Source: Nocardioides sp. PD653-B2
GTDB taxonomy: Bacteria > Actinomycetota > Actinomycetes > Propionibacteriales > Nocardioidaceae
Reading direction: 5' to 3'
Length of the DNA: 62,299 nucleotides
NCBI RefSeq assembly: GCF_002117935.1
Contig: NZ_BDJE01000062.1
Span: 1 to 62,299, forward strand
The notes under the pieces are model-generated. The model saw only the letters and a program-made list of their open reading frames with translations, searched no databases and was not told where the DNA came from. Position numbers and translations under genes: made by a program. The stretch's first letter is position 1, and every line of letters begins with the position of its first letter. This document shows, piece after piece, positions 17,649 through 26,271 of this stretch.

Positions 17649-17687
17649 AAGAGCCCCTGACTCGGCTTTCGCCGGTCAGGGGCTCTT
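17649..17687 (-). terminator. Hairpin terminator downstream of tRNA-Lys
   Basis: The arms AAGAGCCCCTGAC (17649-17661) and GTCAGGGGCTCTT (17675-17687) pair perfectly, with an inner CGGC/GCCG stem around a TTTC loop. It lies immediately after the 3' end of the minus-strand tRNA-Lys. The arms GAGCCCCTGAC/GTCAGGGGCTC are identical to those of the terminator after tRNA-His (28661-28698). Confidence 0.8.
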
Positions 17688-17691
17688 GCGG

Positions 17692-17764
<73 letters not shown>

Positions 17765-17839
17765 GTGCTGGTGAAGCGACGTGAACTCTACCAGCGGGGA
17801 TGGATCGGGAAAAATCGGGGAGCGCGCCGGCAGGCCGGG

Positions 17840-19345
17840 TCAGAGCGAGGCGAGGACGGCCTGCGCCGCGCTGTGCCCGCCGAGCCCCGACAGGCCGCCG
17901 CCCCGGCGCGATCCGGAGCCGCAGACCAGCACCGACGCGACGTCGGTCTGCACGCCCCACTGGTGGGCCGGCGTCTCGAGCCGGGAGCGGTGCGGAGCCC
18001 AGGGCCACTCGAGGTCACCGTGGCAGAGGTGCCCGCCCGGCATCGCGAGGTCGCGCTCGAGGTCCTGGGGGAGCGTCACCCGGATCCGGGGACGACCGGC
18101 GGCGTCGGTCGCGAGGCACGACTGGATCGGCTCGACCAGGTGCTGGTCGAGCGAGGCCAGGGCGCGCGAGACGGCCTGCTCCCTGGCGCCCTCGGGGTCG
18201 TGCTCGAAGAGCGACGCCGGGGTGTGCCGGCCGACGTACGTCAACGCGTAGGCGCCGGCGGTCGGCTCCGCGACGATCCGGCCCGGCAGCGCCGCCGGCA
18301 CCCGGCCTGCGGCCGCGTCGTCGTACGCCGCGGCGAGCTCGGCGTAGCCCGGGCCGAGGTGGAGCGTGCCGGCGAAGGCGACCTCGGGGTCGATCCCCGA
18401 CGTGAAGCGGGGCAGCCGGTCGAGCACGAGGTCGATGGCGACCTGGGCGCCCTCCGGCTTGGACTCCGGGTCCTCGCCCTGGCCGAGGAGGATGCCCAGC
18501 ACCCAGGGTGCGACGTTCGCGAGCACGAAGCGCGCGGCCACGGTGTGCGAGCCGGATCCGTCGTGCCACGTCACCTCGGCGCCGTCGGCGCCGGCCTCGA
18601 TGCGGCTGACGCCGGCCGAGGTGACCACCTCGGTGCCGTCCGCGGTCGCGGCTTGCGCGAGGGCGTCGGTGAGCGCGGCCATGCCGCCGACGGGCGCGTC
18701 CCACCCGCCGGTGTGGTGGCCGATCAGGTGGTAGAGGAAGGACCGGTTCTGGACCAGTGACCGGTCGTGCAGCGAGGCGAAGGACCCGGTCAGGGCGTCG
18801 CTCGCCGCGATCCCGCGCACGGTGTCGTCCGACAACCGGGCCTCGATGGTCTCGCCGAGCGGGCGGCCGACGAAGGCGTCCCAGGTGCCGGGGTGGACCT
18901 GGTCGCGGACGGCGCGTTCGGGCGGCAACGGCTCGAGGAGGGTCGGGGCGACGGCGCGGGCCAGGTCGCCGGCGTCTGCGTAGAACGCCCGCCAGGCGGC
19001 GTACTCGTCGTCGCCGCCGGTGAGCTCGCGGAACGACTTCTCGGTCTCCCCCTGCTCCGGTCGCTGCACGAGCAGGCCGCCGGGCTTCCCGTCCCGGAGG
19101 GTCGGCGTGTACGACGCGATCGACCGGGAGACCCGGGGCAGGTCGAGCCCGAGGTCGGCGAGCAGCCGCTCGGGCACCGGCGGGAGGAGGGAGGCGTAGC
19201 CCGACGTCGCGGCGCCGCCGGTGTGGCCGAGGCGCTCCAGGACGAGGACCGACAGGCCCGCACGCGAGAGGTAGGAAGCCGCGACGAGTCCGTTGTGACC
19301 GCCTCCGACGACGACCACGTCGTACTGCTTGTTCACCGAGTTCAC
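17840..19345 (-). CDS. Phytoene-desaturase-like FAD oxidoreductase (PYROXD2/CrtI type)
   Basis: A 501-residue flavoprotein. The N-terminal Rossmann motif VVVVGGGHNGLVAASYLSRAG (about 10-30) is followed by VLVLERLGHTGGAAT, the pattern of CrtI-like NAD(P)/FAD oxidoreductases. The C-terminus has VCGSGSRRGGGLSGLGGHSAAQ, the second FAD contact. It is not embedded in a carotenoid cluster, so carotenoid desaturation is not implied; PYROXD2-like proteins have undefined substrates. The start MNSVNKQYD at 19345 gives the correct distance to the dinucleotide motif. Confidence 0.87.
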   Translation of the reverse strand: MNSVNKQYDVVVVGGGHNGLVAASYLSRAGLSVLVLERLGHTGGAATSGYASLLPPVPERLLADLGLDLPRVSRSIASYTPTLRDGKPGGLLVQRPEQGETEKSFRELTGGDDEYAAWRAFYADAGDLARAVAPTLLEPLPPERAVRDQVHPGTWDAFVGRPLGETIEARLSDDTVRGIAASDALTGSFASLHDRSLVQNRSFLYHLIGHHTGGWDAPVGGMAALTDALAQAATADGTEVVTSAGVSRIEAGADGAEVTWHDGSGSHTVAARFVLANVAPWVLGILLGQGEDPESKPEGAQVAIDLVLDRLPRFTSGIDPEVAFAGTLHLGPGYAELAAAYDDAAAGRVPAALPGRIVAEPTAGAYALTYVGRHTPASLFEHDPEGAREQAVSRALASLDQHLVEPIQSCLATDAAGRPRIRVTLPQDLERDLAMPGGHLCHGDLEWPWAPHRSRLETPAHQWGVQTDVASVLVCGSGSRRGGGLSGLGGHSAAQAVLASL

Positions 19346-19485
19346 CGACCCAACCTAGGCCACGGCTCCACGCTGTCGGGATCATGGCTTCGCACCACAT
19401 CGGCAGGTCGCGCGCGCGACCGAGCCGCGCACCCGCCAAGATGGATCTTGCCGGTGAAGGCACGACCGCTCGGGAGGGGTGGGTA

Positions 19486-21504
19486 GTGACGAAGTCCAGG
19501 GCGATGTACGTCGTCGGCCTGCTCGCGGGTGCCGCCGTCTTCGGCATCTTTGCGGTCTACGGCTCGCCCGCCGAGGGGCATGCGATCGGCATCTGGCCGG
19601 TGGCCCTGGCGTCGGCGCCCCTGCTCGTCGCTCGGCGCCCCCCGACCTCGGTGGTGCTCGCGCTGGTGTTCCTGATCGCGGTGGTCACGATCTGGACCGG
19701 ACGCCCCCTCGACGTCTCGATCGGCCTCGCGGGCGCCATCACCCTCGAGACGTGGGTGTTCTGGCGGATCTTCACCAACGGGGTGCGCACCCGGCCGACG
19801 CTCTACACCGACCGCGAGCTGGCCCGCTTCATCCTCGCGTCCGCGGCCGGCGCCGTGGCCGTCGCGGGTGGCGCGGCGCTGACGAGCGAGGTGACGGGGT
19901 GGGGCACACCGGGCCTGCTCGCGCTGGCGCTCGCAGCTTCCGGCCTGGCCTCCCAGCTCGCCGTCACGCCGTTCTTCGCCAAGCTCCGCGGCCACGGAGG
20001 CATGGCGCCGCTCGCGGAACGCATCGTGCAGTGGGTGCTGGTCCTGACCGTCACCCCGATCGTCTTCGCCCTCGACGACTTCCCGGCCATCGTCTTCCTG
20101 GTCATCCCGCTGCTGGGCTGGGCCGCCCTGCGCGACGGGGCCTACGAGGCGCTGGCCCAGCTGTTCGCGGTGCTCGGCATCGCGATCGCGCTGACCACGC
20201 GCGGGCACGGCCCGTTCGCGGTGGTCGACCGCTACGGCCTCGACCCCGACGTGCAGGGGATCCTGCTCTGCACGTTCATCGTCGACTGCGCGCTGATCGT
20301 CATCCCCTTGATGCTGAGCGTCGGGGAGCAGCTGGAGAACGCGCGGCAGGTTGCCGGCGAGCGCGACCGGGTGCAGAACATCGTGCACGGCGCGTCCGGG
20401 GTCGCGATCATCGGCACGGACGAGAACGCCCGGGTCACGCTCTTCAACCCCGGCGCCGAGCGGCTGCTCGGCTACACCGCGGAGGAGATGACGGGCCACA
20501 CGACCCGCAGCCTGCACTCCGACGAGGCGATCGCGGAGAAGGCGGCCGAGCTCGGGGTCGCCAACGACTTCGAAGCCGTCGCCAAGGCGATCGTGGCCAT
20601 GGTCGGCCCGACGGACATGCGCTTCCTGCGCAAGGACGGCGAGGAGCGCAGCCACTCGATGTCGCTCAACCGGATCGAGGACGACCGCGGCAAGCTGCTC
20701 GGCTACGTCAGCACCTCGGAGGACATCACCGAGCGGCTGCGGGCCCAGGAGGCGGCGCTCGAGGCGCTGGAGAGCGAGCGCCGTGCGGTCGAGCGGCTGC
20801 GCGAGGTCGACCAGGTCAAGGACGCCTTCGTCTCCAGCGTCAGCCACGAGCTGCGCACGCCGATCACCAGCATCCTCGGTTATACGGAGATGCTCGAGGA
20901 CGGCGTGTACGGCGACCTCCACGAGGAGCAGCTCGACGCCGTGCGGCGGGTCGGCGCGAACAGCGCCCGCCTGCTGTCGCTGATCGACGACCTGCTCACG
21001 CTCTCGCGCGTCCAGGAGGACGGGCTCGTGTTCGTGGACCGACTGGTCGACCTGCGCAAGATCGTCGCCGCCGGTTGTGCGGTGGTCGCGCCCACCCTCG
21101 AACGGCGTGACCTCGAGATGACCATCGACCTGCCCGACGACCCGATCCCCTTCCTCGGCGACCGCGACATGCTCGAGCGGGTCGTCATCAACCTGGTCGG
21201 CAACGCCGTGAAGTTCACGCCCGAGGGTGGCCGGATCGACGTCGGTCTGGTGACCGAGGACGAGTCCGCCCTGCTGAGCGTGGCGGACACCGGCATCGGC
21301 ATCCCGCTCGAGGAGCAGGAGAAGCTGTTCACCCGGTTCTTCCGGTCGTCGCTCGCGCAGGAGCAGGCGATCCCGGGCAGTGGCCTGGGCCTGTCGATCG
21401 CGCGCGCGATCGTCGAGAAGCACGGCGGCTCCATGTCGGTGGAGTCCGCGCCGGGCGAGGGCACGACCTTCCGGGTGCGGCTGCCGGTGCTCGCGCCGGG
21501 CTGA
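19486..21504 (+). CDS. PAS-domain sensor histidine kinase with multi-helix membrane sensor
   Basis: A 672-residue kinase starting at GTG 19486 behind GGGAGGGG; an ATG at 19384 would add a 34-residue basic leader. About eight membrane helices occupy residues 1-285 (MASE1-like). A PAS domain follows (IVHGASGVAIIGTDENARVTLFNPGAERLLGYT), then a coiled linker, HisKA with His454 in SVSHELRTPITSILGYTEML, and a HATPase domain with NLVGNAVKFTPEGG, DTGIGIP and GSGLGLSIARAIVEKHGG. No response regulator is adjacent, so it is an orphan kinase here. Confidence 0.9.
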   Translation: MTKSRAMYVVGLLAGAAVFGIFAVYGSPAEGHAIGIWPVALASAPLLVARRPPTSVVLALVFLIAVVTIWTGRPLDVSIGLAGAITLETWVFWRIFTNGVRTRPTLYTDRELARFILASAAGAVAVAGGAALTSEVTGWGTPGLLALALAASGLASQLAVTPFFAKLRGHGGMAPLAERIVQWVLVLTVTPIVFALDDFPAIVFLVIPLLGWAALRDGAYEALAQLFAVLGIAIALTTRGHGPFAVVDRYGLDPDVQGILLCTFIVDCALIVIPLMLSVGEQLENARQVAGERDRVQNIVHGASGVAIIGTDENARVTLFNPGAERLLGYTAEEMTGHTTRSLHSDEAIAEKAAELGVANDFEAVAKAIVAMVGPTDMRFLRKDGEERSHSMSLNRIEDDRGKLLGYVSTSEDITERLRAQEAALEALESERRAVERLREVDQVKDAFVSSVSHELRTPITSILGYTEMLEDGVYGDLHEEQLDAVRRVGANSARLLSLIDDLLTLSRVQEDGLVFVDRLVDLRKIVAAGCAVVAPTLERRDLEMTIDLPDDPIPFLGDRDMLERVVINLVGNAVKFTPEGGRIDVGLVTEDESALLSVADTGIGIPLEEQEKLFTRFFRSSLAQEQAIPGSGLGLSIARAIVEKHGGSMSVESAPGEGTTFRVRLPVLAPG

Positions 21505-21602
21505 CGCCCGCTCCTCGCTCGCCGGCGCTCCGCCCGGAATATTCAACTTTCAACCATTGTTGGGTCGGCTGTTCCGATACACCGATCCCAGGAGGTGGGC
21601 AG

Positions 21603-22550
21603 ATGCCCGCTGTCACCGTCGACGACCTGACCGTCCTCGACCGACTCCGCGAGCCCGGCCTGGGTGACCAGCCGCGACCCGTGTTGCAGATCAGCACGGC
21701 ACCGCAGGGCTACGAGGGAGAGGGCTTCCCGGTCCGTCGCGCCTTCGCGGGCATCGACCTCCAGCACCTCGACCCGTTCATCATGATGGACCAGATGGGC
21801 GAGGTGGAGTACGCGCCGGGCGAGCCGAAGGGCACGCCCTGGCACCCGCACCGCGGCTTCGAGACCGTCACCTACATCATCGACGGCACCTTCGACCACC
21901 AGGACAGCCACGGAGGCGGCGGCACCATCACCAACGGCGACACCCAGTGGATGACCGCCGGGTCGGGCCTGCTGCACATCGAGGCCCCGCCGGAGTGGCT
22001 GGTCCAGCAGGGCGGTCTCTTCCACGGCATCCAGCTCTGGGTGAACCTCCCGCGCGACGCGAAGATGACCGACCCCCGCTACCAGGACATCCGCTCCGGG
22101 CAGGTGCAGCTGCTGACCTCGGCCGATGCCGGCTCGCTGGTGCGGGTGATCGCCGGCTCCGTCGACGGTCACGACGGCCCGGGAGCGACGTACACCCCGA
22201 TGTCACTGGTGCACGCCACCATCGAGCCCGGCGCCCGGCTCGAGCTGCCGTGGGAGGTCGGCTTCAACGCGCTGGTCTACGTGCTGAACGGGAGCGGCAC
22301 GGTCGGCACCGACGCGCGGCCGATCAGGACGGGTCAGGCCGCGGTGCTGGGCGCCGGCGACTACCTGACGATCGCCGCCGACGGCCGGCAGGAGAGCCGC
22401 TCGCCGAAGCTGGACGTGATCGTGGTCGGCGGGCGGCCGATCCGTGAGCCGCTCGCCTGGGCCGGTCCGTTCGTGATGAACACCCAGTCCGAGGTCAGGC
22501 AGGCCTACGAGGACTTCCAGAAGGGCCGCTTCGGGCACCTCCCGGCCTGA
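21603..22550 (+). CDS. Pirin-family protein (bicupin)
   Basis: A 315-residue bicupin of the pirin family. The N-terminal cupin holds the metal-binding signature WHPHRGFETVTYIIDG and QWMTAGSGLLHIE; the C-terminal cupin has LPWEVGFNALVYVLNGSGTVG. Some pirins have quercetinase activity or bind iron as redox sensors; the role here is unknown. An AT-rich stretch upstream (21538-21565) includes CAAC-N4-GTTG (21551-21562), a possible regulator site, and AGGAGGTGGGC at 21590-21600 is the ribosome-binding site. Confidence 0.9.
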   Translation: MPAVTVDDLTVLDRLREPGLGDQPRPVLQISTAPQGYEGEGFPVRRAFAGIDLQHLDPFIMMDQMGEVEYAPGEPKGTPWHPHRGFETVTYIIDGTFDHQDSHGGGGTITNGDTQWMTAGSGLLHIEAPPEWLVQQGGLFHGIQLWVNLPRDAKMTDPRYQDIRSGQVQLLTSADAGSLVRVIAGSVDGHDGPGATYTPMSLVHATIEPGARLELPWEVGFNALVYVLNGSGTVGTDARPIRTGQAAVLGAGDYLTIAADGRQESRSPKLDVIVVGGRPIREPLAWAGPFVMNTQSEVRQAYEDFQKGRFGHLPA

Positions 22551-22596
22551 GCTCCTCGGTGGTCTCGCCCGGCGAGACCGATTAGCGTCACCTCTC

Positions 22597-24645
22597 ATGG
22601 CCCGGACCCACCGCGACGCGTACGGCGTCCCGCACGTCCGGGCCGGCTCGATCTCGGACCTCGCCCACGGTCAGGGCGAGGTCACCGCACGGGACCGGGC
22701 CTGGCAGCTCGAGTTCCTCCGGCGCCGGGCGACCGGCACGACCGCCGAGGTCTTCGGCGTCGCGGCGCTGCCGTGGGACCGCTTCGCGCGGCGCACCCGG
22801 ATGGCCGAGACCGCGCGCCGGGCGCACGCCCGGCTGCGACCGGACACGACGGCGTTCGTGGCGTCGTACGTCGAGGGAGTGAACGCCGGCCTGCACGCCG
22901 GCTCGCCGGAGTTCGACCGGCTCGGGGCCTCGCCGACGAGATGGGAGCCGTGGACGCCGCTCGCGGTGTTCCTCGCCCAGCACCTCCTCTTCGCGAGCCT
23001 GCCCGGCAAGCTCTGGAACGCCCGGGCCCGCGAGGTCCTGGGCGACGACGCCCGGCTGCTGTCCCACGAAGGGCCGCACGCGAGCGGCAGCAACGCGTGG
23101 GCGGTCGGCGGGTCGCGCACGGCGTCGGGCTTCCCGCTCATCGGCGGCGACCCGCACCGGCTGATCGAGGCGCCCGGCGTCTATCAGCAGGTGCGGCTCT
23201 CGTGCGACGAGTTCGACGTGGTCGGGTTCGCGTTCCCCGGCGTCCCGGGCGTGCAGCACTTCGGGCACGCCGGCGAGGTCGCGTGGGCGATCACGAACGC
23301 GATGGCCGACTACCAGGACGTGTACGCCGAGACGCTGCGCCGCGGGTCCCGGGGCGTGGAGGCCCTCGGGCCGGCCGGCTGGGAGGCGGCCGACGCGCGG
23401 GTCGAGACGATCACGGTGGCCGGTCGGCCCGACGAACGGCTCGAGGTCGTGGCGACCGCGCGCGGCCCGGTCTTCGCCGGCTCCGTCGACGAGGGGCACG
23501 GGCTGAGCGTGCGGACCCCGTCGACGGTGCTCGGCGACCTCGGGTTCGACGCCTTCCTCCCGCTCCTGTACGCGCGCACGGCGGCGGACGTCGAGGCGGC
23601 CTTCGACGACTGGGTCGAGCCGGTCAACAACGTCGTGATCGCCGACCGTGAGGGCGACGTGCGCTACCGGGTGGCCGGCCGGATCCCGGTCCGTGCCGAA
23701 GGCAACCGTCGCGGCGTCATCGCCGCCTCGGACCCGGCGGCGGCGTGGACCGGCTGGCTCGACCCGCTGCCGCGCCACGACGTCCCCGCCGACGGGCAGG
23801 TCGTCACCGCCAACGAACGCCGCGGGCCCGAGAGCGACGCGGTCGGCACCGGCTTCGCGCCCCCGCACCGCGCCGCTCGCATCCACGCCCTGCTCCACGA
23901 GAGGGACGACCTCACGGCCGACGACTTCGCCGCGGTCCACGACGACGCGCTGCTGCTGACCGCGCCGGCGTTCCAGGAGCTGGTCGGTGGCCTGTCGCCC
24001 GGACCTGCGGGCCTCGGCGTGCGCGACGCGATCGTCGCCTGGGACGGCCGGATGGACGCCACCTCCCCGGGAGCCGCGGCGTTCGCCGCCTGGCGCTCGG
24101 CGTTCACATTGCGGCTCGCGGCGGAGCCCGTCCTCGCCCCGCTGGCCGAGCCGCTCACCGACGACCCGGTGCTCGCGCCCTGGCTCGACGTCGCCGCCCG
24201 GGTCGGTCTCGCTCTCGAGTCGCTGGTGGCCGCGGGCACGCCGTACGGCATCGACCTGCGGGCGCACGCCCGCGATGCGCTCGACGATGCCGCCGGTCAT
24301 CCGGAGACCTGGGGTGCGACCCACGTCGTGACGCCGGTGCACGCGTTCGACGTCGTGGCGACCGACCTCGCACCGCCGCCGGTGCCGCCGCTGCCGGTCT
24401 CGGGCGACATCGACTGCGTGCGGTGCACCGGCTCGGTGCCGGGGCTGACGGACTCCTGCACGCGCGGCTCGGTGGCGCGCTACGTGTGGGACCTCGCCGA
24501 CCGCGAGGCCGGCGGGTGGGTGGTCCCGCTGGGCGCTGTCGGCGACGCCCGGGACCCGCACCACCTCGACCAGCTGCCGCTGTGGGCGGCCGGCGAGCTG
24601 GCGCCGATCGTGACCGACTGGGCCCGGCTCCAGGAGGACACCTGA
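22597..24645 (+). CDS. Penicillin-acylase-family Ntn hydrolase without signal peptide
   Basis: A 682-residue member of the acylase family. It begins directly with the strand RDAYGVPHVRAGSISDLAHGQGEV, so the protein looks cytosolic. The predicted nucleophile is Ser165 in ASGSNAWAVGG, followed by the conserved GGDPHRLIEAPGVY and FPGVPGVQHFGH. Shortness compared with the secreted paralogue at 3738 reflects a compact alpha chain. The substrate is unknown. It follows the pirin gene by 46 bases on the same strand and converges with the MarR-GNAT gene. Confidence 0.87.
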   Translation: MARTHRDAYGVPHVRAGSISDLAHGQGEVTARDRAWQLEFLRRRATGTTAEVFGVAALPWDRFARRTRMAETARRAHARLRPDTTAFVASYVEGVNAGLHAGSPEFDRLGASPTRWEPWTPLAVFLAQHLLFASLPGKLWNARAREVLGDDARLLSHEGPHASGSNAWAVGGSRTASGFPLIGGDPHRLIEAPGVYQQVRLSCDEFDVVGFAFPGVPGVQHFGHAGEVAWAITNAMADYQDVYAETLRRGSRGVEALGPAGWEAADARVETITVAGRPDERLEVVATARGPVFAGSVDEGHGLSVRTPSTVLGDLGFDAFLPLLYARTAADVEAAFDDWVEPVNNVVIADREGDVRYRVAGRIPVRAEGNRRGVIAASDPAAAWTGWLDPLPRHDVPADGQVVTANERRGPESDAVGTGFAPPHRAARIHALLHERDDLTADDFAAVHDDALLLTAPAFQELVGGLSPGPAGLGVRDAIVAWDGRMDATSPGAAAFAAWRSAFTLRLAAEPVLAPLAEPLTDDPVLAPWLDVAARVGLALESLVAAGTPYGIDLRAHARDALDDAAGHPETWGATHVVTPVHAFDVVATDLAPPPVPPLPVSGDIDCVRCTGSVPGLTDSCTRGSVARYVWDLADREAGGWVVPLGAVGDARDPHHLDQLPLWAAGELAPIVTDWARLQEDT

Positions 24646-24709
24646 TGCTGCCCGGCTCCGACTCGGACCGGTCGTCCGGCGGTCGAAGCCGCTCGCGTTC
24701 CTGACGCGC

Positions 24710-25570
24710 CTACGAGAGCGCCTTCGCGAACCACGCCTGCGCGTAGGGGTTGTCGTTGTAGCGCTCGATGTGTGCGTAGCCCGCGCGCTCGTACATCGCG
24801 ATCGCCTCGAGCAGGGTGCCGTTGGTGTCCAGGACGACGCGGGTGTGGCCGAGCCGGCGCGCCAGGTCCTCGAGGTGGCGCAGCATCCGCGACCCCAGGC
24901 CGGCGCCGCGCCACTCGTCGTGCACCCACATCCGCTTGATCTCGCCGGTCTCGCGGTCGATCGGGCGCACCCCGCCGTACGCCACCGGCACGCCGTCGCT
25001 GGTCGCGACCACGAACGTCCCGGCGTGGTCGGGCTCCCCGGGGTCGAAGCCGTCCGGGAAGCGGCGGTCGAGCTCGGCGAAGTAATGGGCCGCCGCCCGT
25101 CGGGCGACCGGCTCGGTGGGCGGGACCTCGCGCAGGTGCACGGTCGCCGCGCGGACCAGCAGGTCGGCCGTGTGCAACGCCGCGACGAGGCGCTCGCGCT
25201 GGCGGGGTGCCAGCGGCTCGACGAGGGTGCGGGCCAGCGCCTCCGATCGGTCATCGAGCTCGCGCCACGCCGTACGGCCTGCGGCGGTCAGCACGACGAC
25301 GCGCCGACGGCCGTCGGCGGGGTCCGGGTGGAGGTCGACGAGCCCCTCGTCGGTGAGTCGGCGCAGCAACCGGGTGAGGTACCCGGAGTCCAGGTCGAGG
25401 CGCTCGCGCAGCGCGCGGACGCCGCTGCCGTCGGGCCCGACCTCGAAGAGCAGGCGCGAGACCCCCAGCGGCCGCCCGGTGCCGAGGAACGACTCGTCGA
25501 GCGCGCCGATGCGCTGCGTGTAGGTGCGGTTGAAGCGGCGCAGCGTGTCGGTCGGAGCGGCCTCGGACAT
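24710..25570 (-). CDS. MarR-GNAT fusion regulator/acetyltransferase
   Basis: A 286-residue fusion. Residues about 1-145 form a MarR winged helix (RALRERLDLDSGYLTRLLRRLTDEGLVDLHPDPADGRRRVVVLTAAG). Residues about 150-286 form a GNAT acetyltransferase with AYGGVRPIDRETGEIKRMWVHDEWRGAGLGSRMLRHLE, including the acetyl-CoA loop R-x-x-G-x-G/A. It may both sense and acetylate a small molecule or protein. A perfect inverted repeat sits 2 bases upstream of its start, suggesting tight autorepression. Confidence 0.92.
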   Translation of the reverse strand: MSEAAPTDTLRRFNRTYTQRIGALDESFLGTGRPLGVSRLLFEVGPDGSGVRALRERLDLDSGYLTRLLRRLTDEGLVDLHPDPADGRRRVVVLTAAGRTAWRELDDRSEALARTLVEPLAPRQRERLVAALHTADLLVRAATVHLREVPPTEPVARRAAAHYFAELDRRFPDGFDPGEPDHAGTFVVATSDGVPVAYGGVRPIDRETGEIKRMWVHDEWRGAGLGSRMLRHLEDLARRLGHTRVVLDTNGTLLEAIAMYERAGYAHIERYNDNPYAQAWFAKALS

Positions 25571-25572
25571 TC

Positions 25573-25588
25573 TCTGACTTTAGTCAGA
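25573..25588. promoter_or_regulatory. Palindromic operator upstream of MarR-GNAT gene
   Basis: TCTGACTTTAGTCAGA has 7-bp perfect arms around a 2-base centre. It resembles the TTGAC-AGTCAA style of MarR-family boxes and is placed to block both the MarR-GNAT gene (start 25570) and possibly the divergent lipoprotein gene (25636). I infer autoregulation. Confidence 0.65.
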
Positions 25589-25635
25589 CAACTGCCCCGT
25601 GTCGACCTGGCCCGGCAAACGCGAGACAGTGAGGC

Positions 25636-26112
25636 ATGCGCGCACACCTCGCCGCCCTCGCCGGCCTCGCCCTGGCCGGCTCGCTGCTCGCCGGCTGCGG
25701 CTCCGACGGCAGCGACGCGACCGCGACCGACCCAGGCGTCTCGGCCTCGGCGTCCGTCACGCCGAGCGAGTCGTTGTCGGGTTCTCCGAGCGAGAGCGCG
25801 GAGTCGGTGAGCGTGCAGAAGACCTGCGCCGAGCTCTACCACCCGCCGGCCCAGCTGATGCCGCGCGCGATCGAGTTCGTGCACGGGTCACCGTCGGCCG
25901 AGGACGCCGCCGACGCCGAGGAGCTGGTGACCGGTCTCGCCGAGGTCGAGGGTCACTCGCTCGGCCCGCTCGCCGAGGACATCGCCATCGCTCGCGAGTC
26001 CGTCGACGCCCAGCGCGCGGCCATCGGGTCCGGCTCCGGCGGCCCCGACCTGCCGCCGTTCGACGCCGCCACCCGCCGACTCGCCCACCACTGTGACTTC
26101 TACAACGACTGA
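25636..26112 (+). CDS. Small lipoprotein of unknown function
   Basis: A 158-residue protein with a clear lipoprotein signal (MRAHLAALAGLALAGSLLAGCGS, lipobox LAGC, Cys21). A Ser-rich linker (about 24-58) leads to a small helical domain with two cysteines (KTCAELYH; HHCDFYND) that could form a disulfide. No known domain. It is divergent from the MarR-GNAT gene and may share its operator region. Confidence 0.8.
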   Translation: MRAHLAALAGLALAGSLLAGCGSDGSDATATDPGVSASASVTPSESLSGSPSESAESVSVQKTCAELYHPPAQLMPRAIEFVHGSPSAEDAADAEELVTGLAEVEGHSLGPLAEDIAIARESVDAQRAAIGSGSGGPDLPPFDAATRRLAHHCDFYND

Positions 26113-26271
26113 CCCGTCCGGGGCCGAGCGCTTGTGGTCGAGGTCTCGGAACGACGGCCCCCAGCGACCCGTTGGCTCTGGTGTGAGCACCTCGCGCCGA
26201 CGACCGCGCCCTCGAAGTACGTGCCCTCCTGACCGGAAGCCCGCCACGACCGGGGCCAGGAGGAGTGAGTC

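Noticed and set aside
24646..24709. 19-codon frame MLPGSDSDRS after the acylase stop
   Set aside because: Too short, Ser/Arg low complexity and no ribosome-binding site; taken as intergenic.
22588..25254. Large minus-strand open frame of 888 residues
   Set aside because: It is antisense to the acylase gene and out of frame with the MarR-GNAT gene; it has no motifs.
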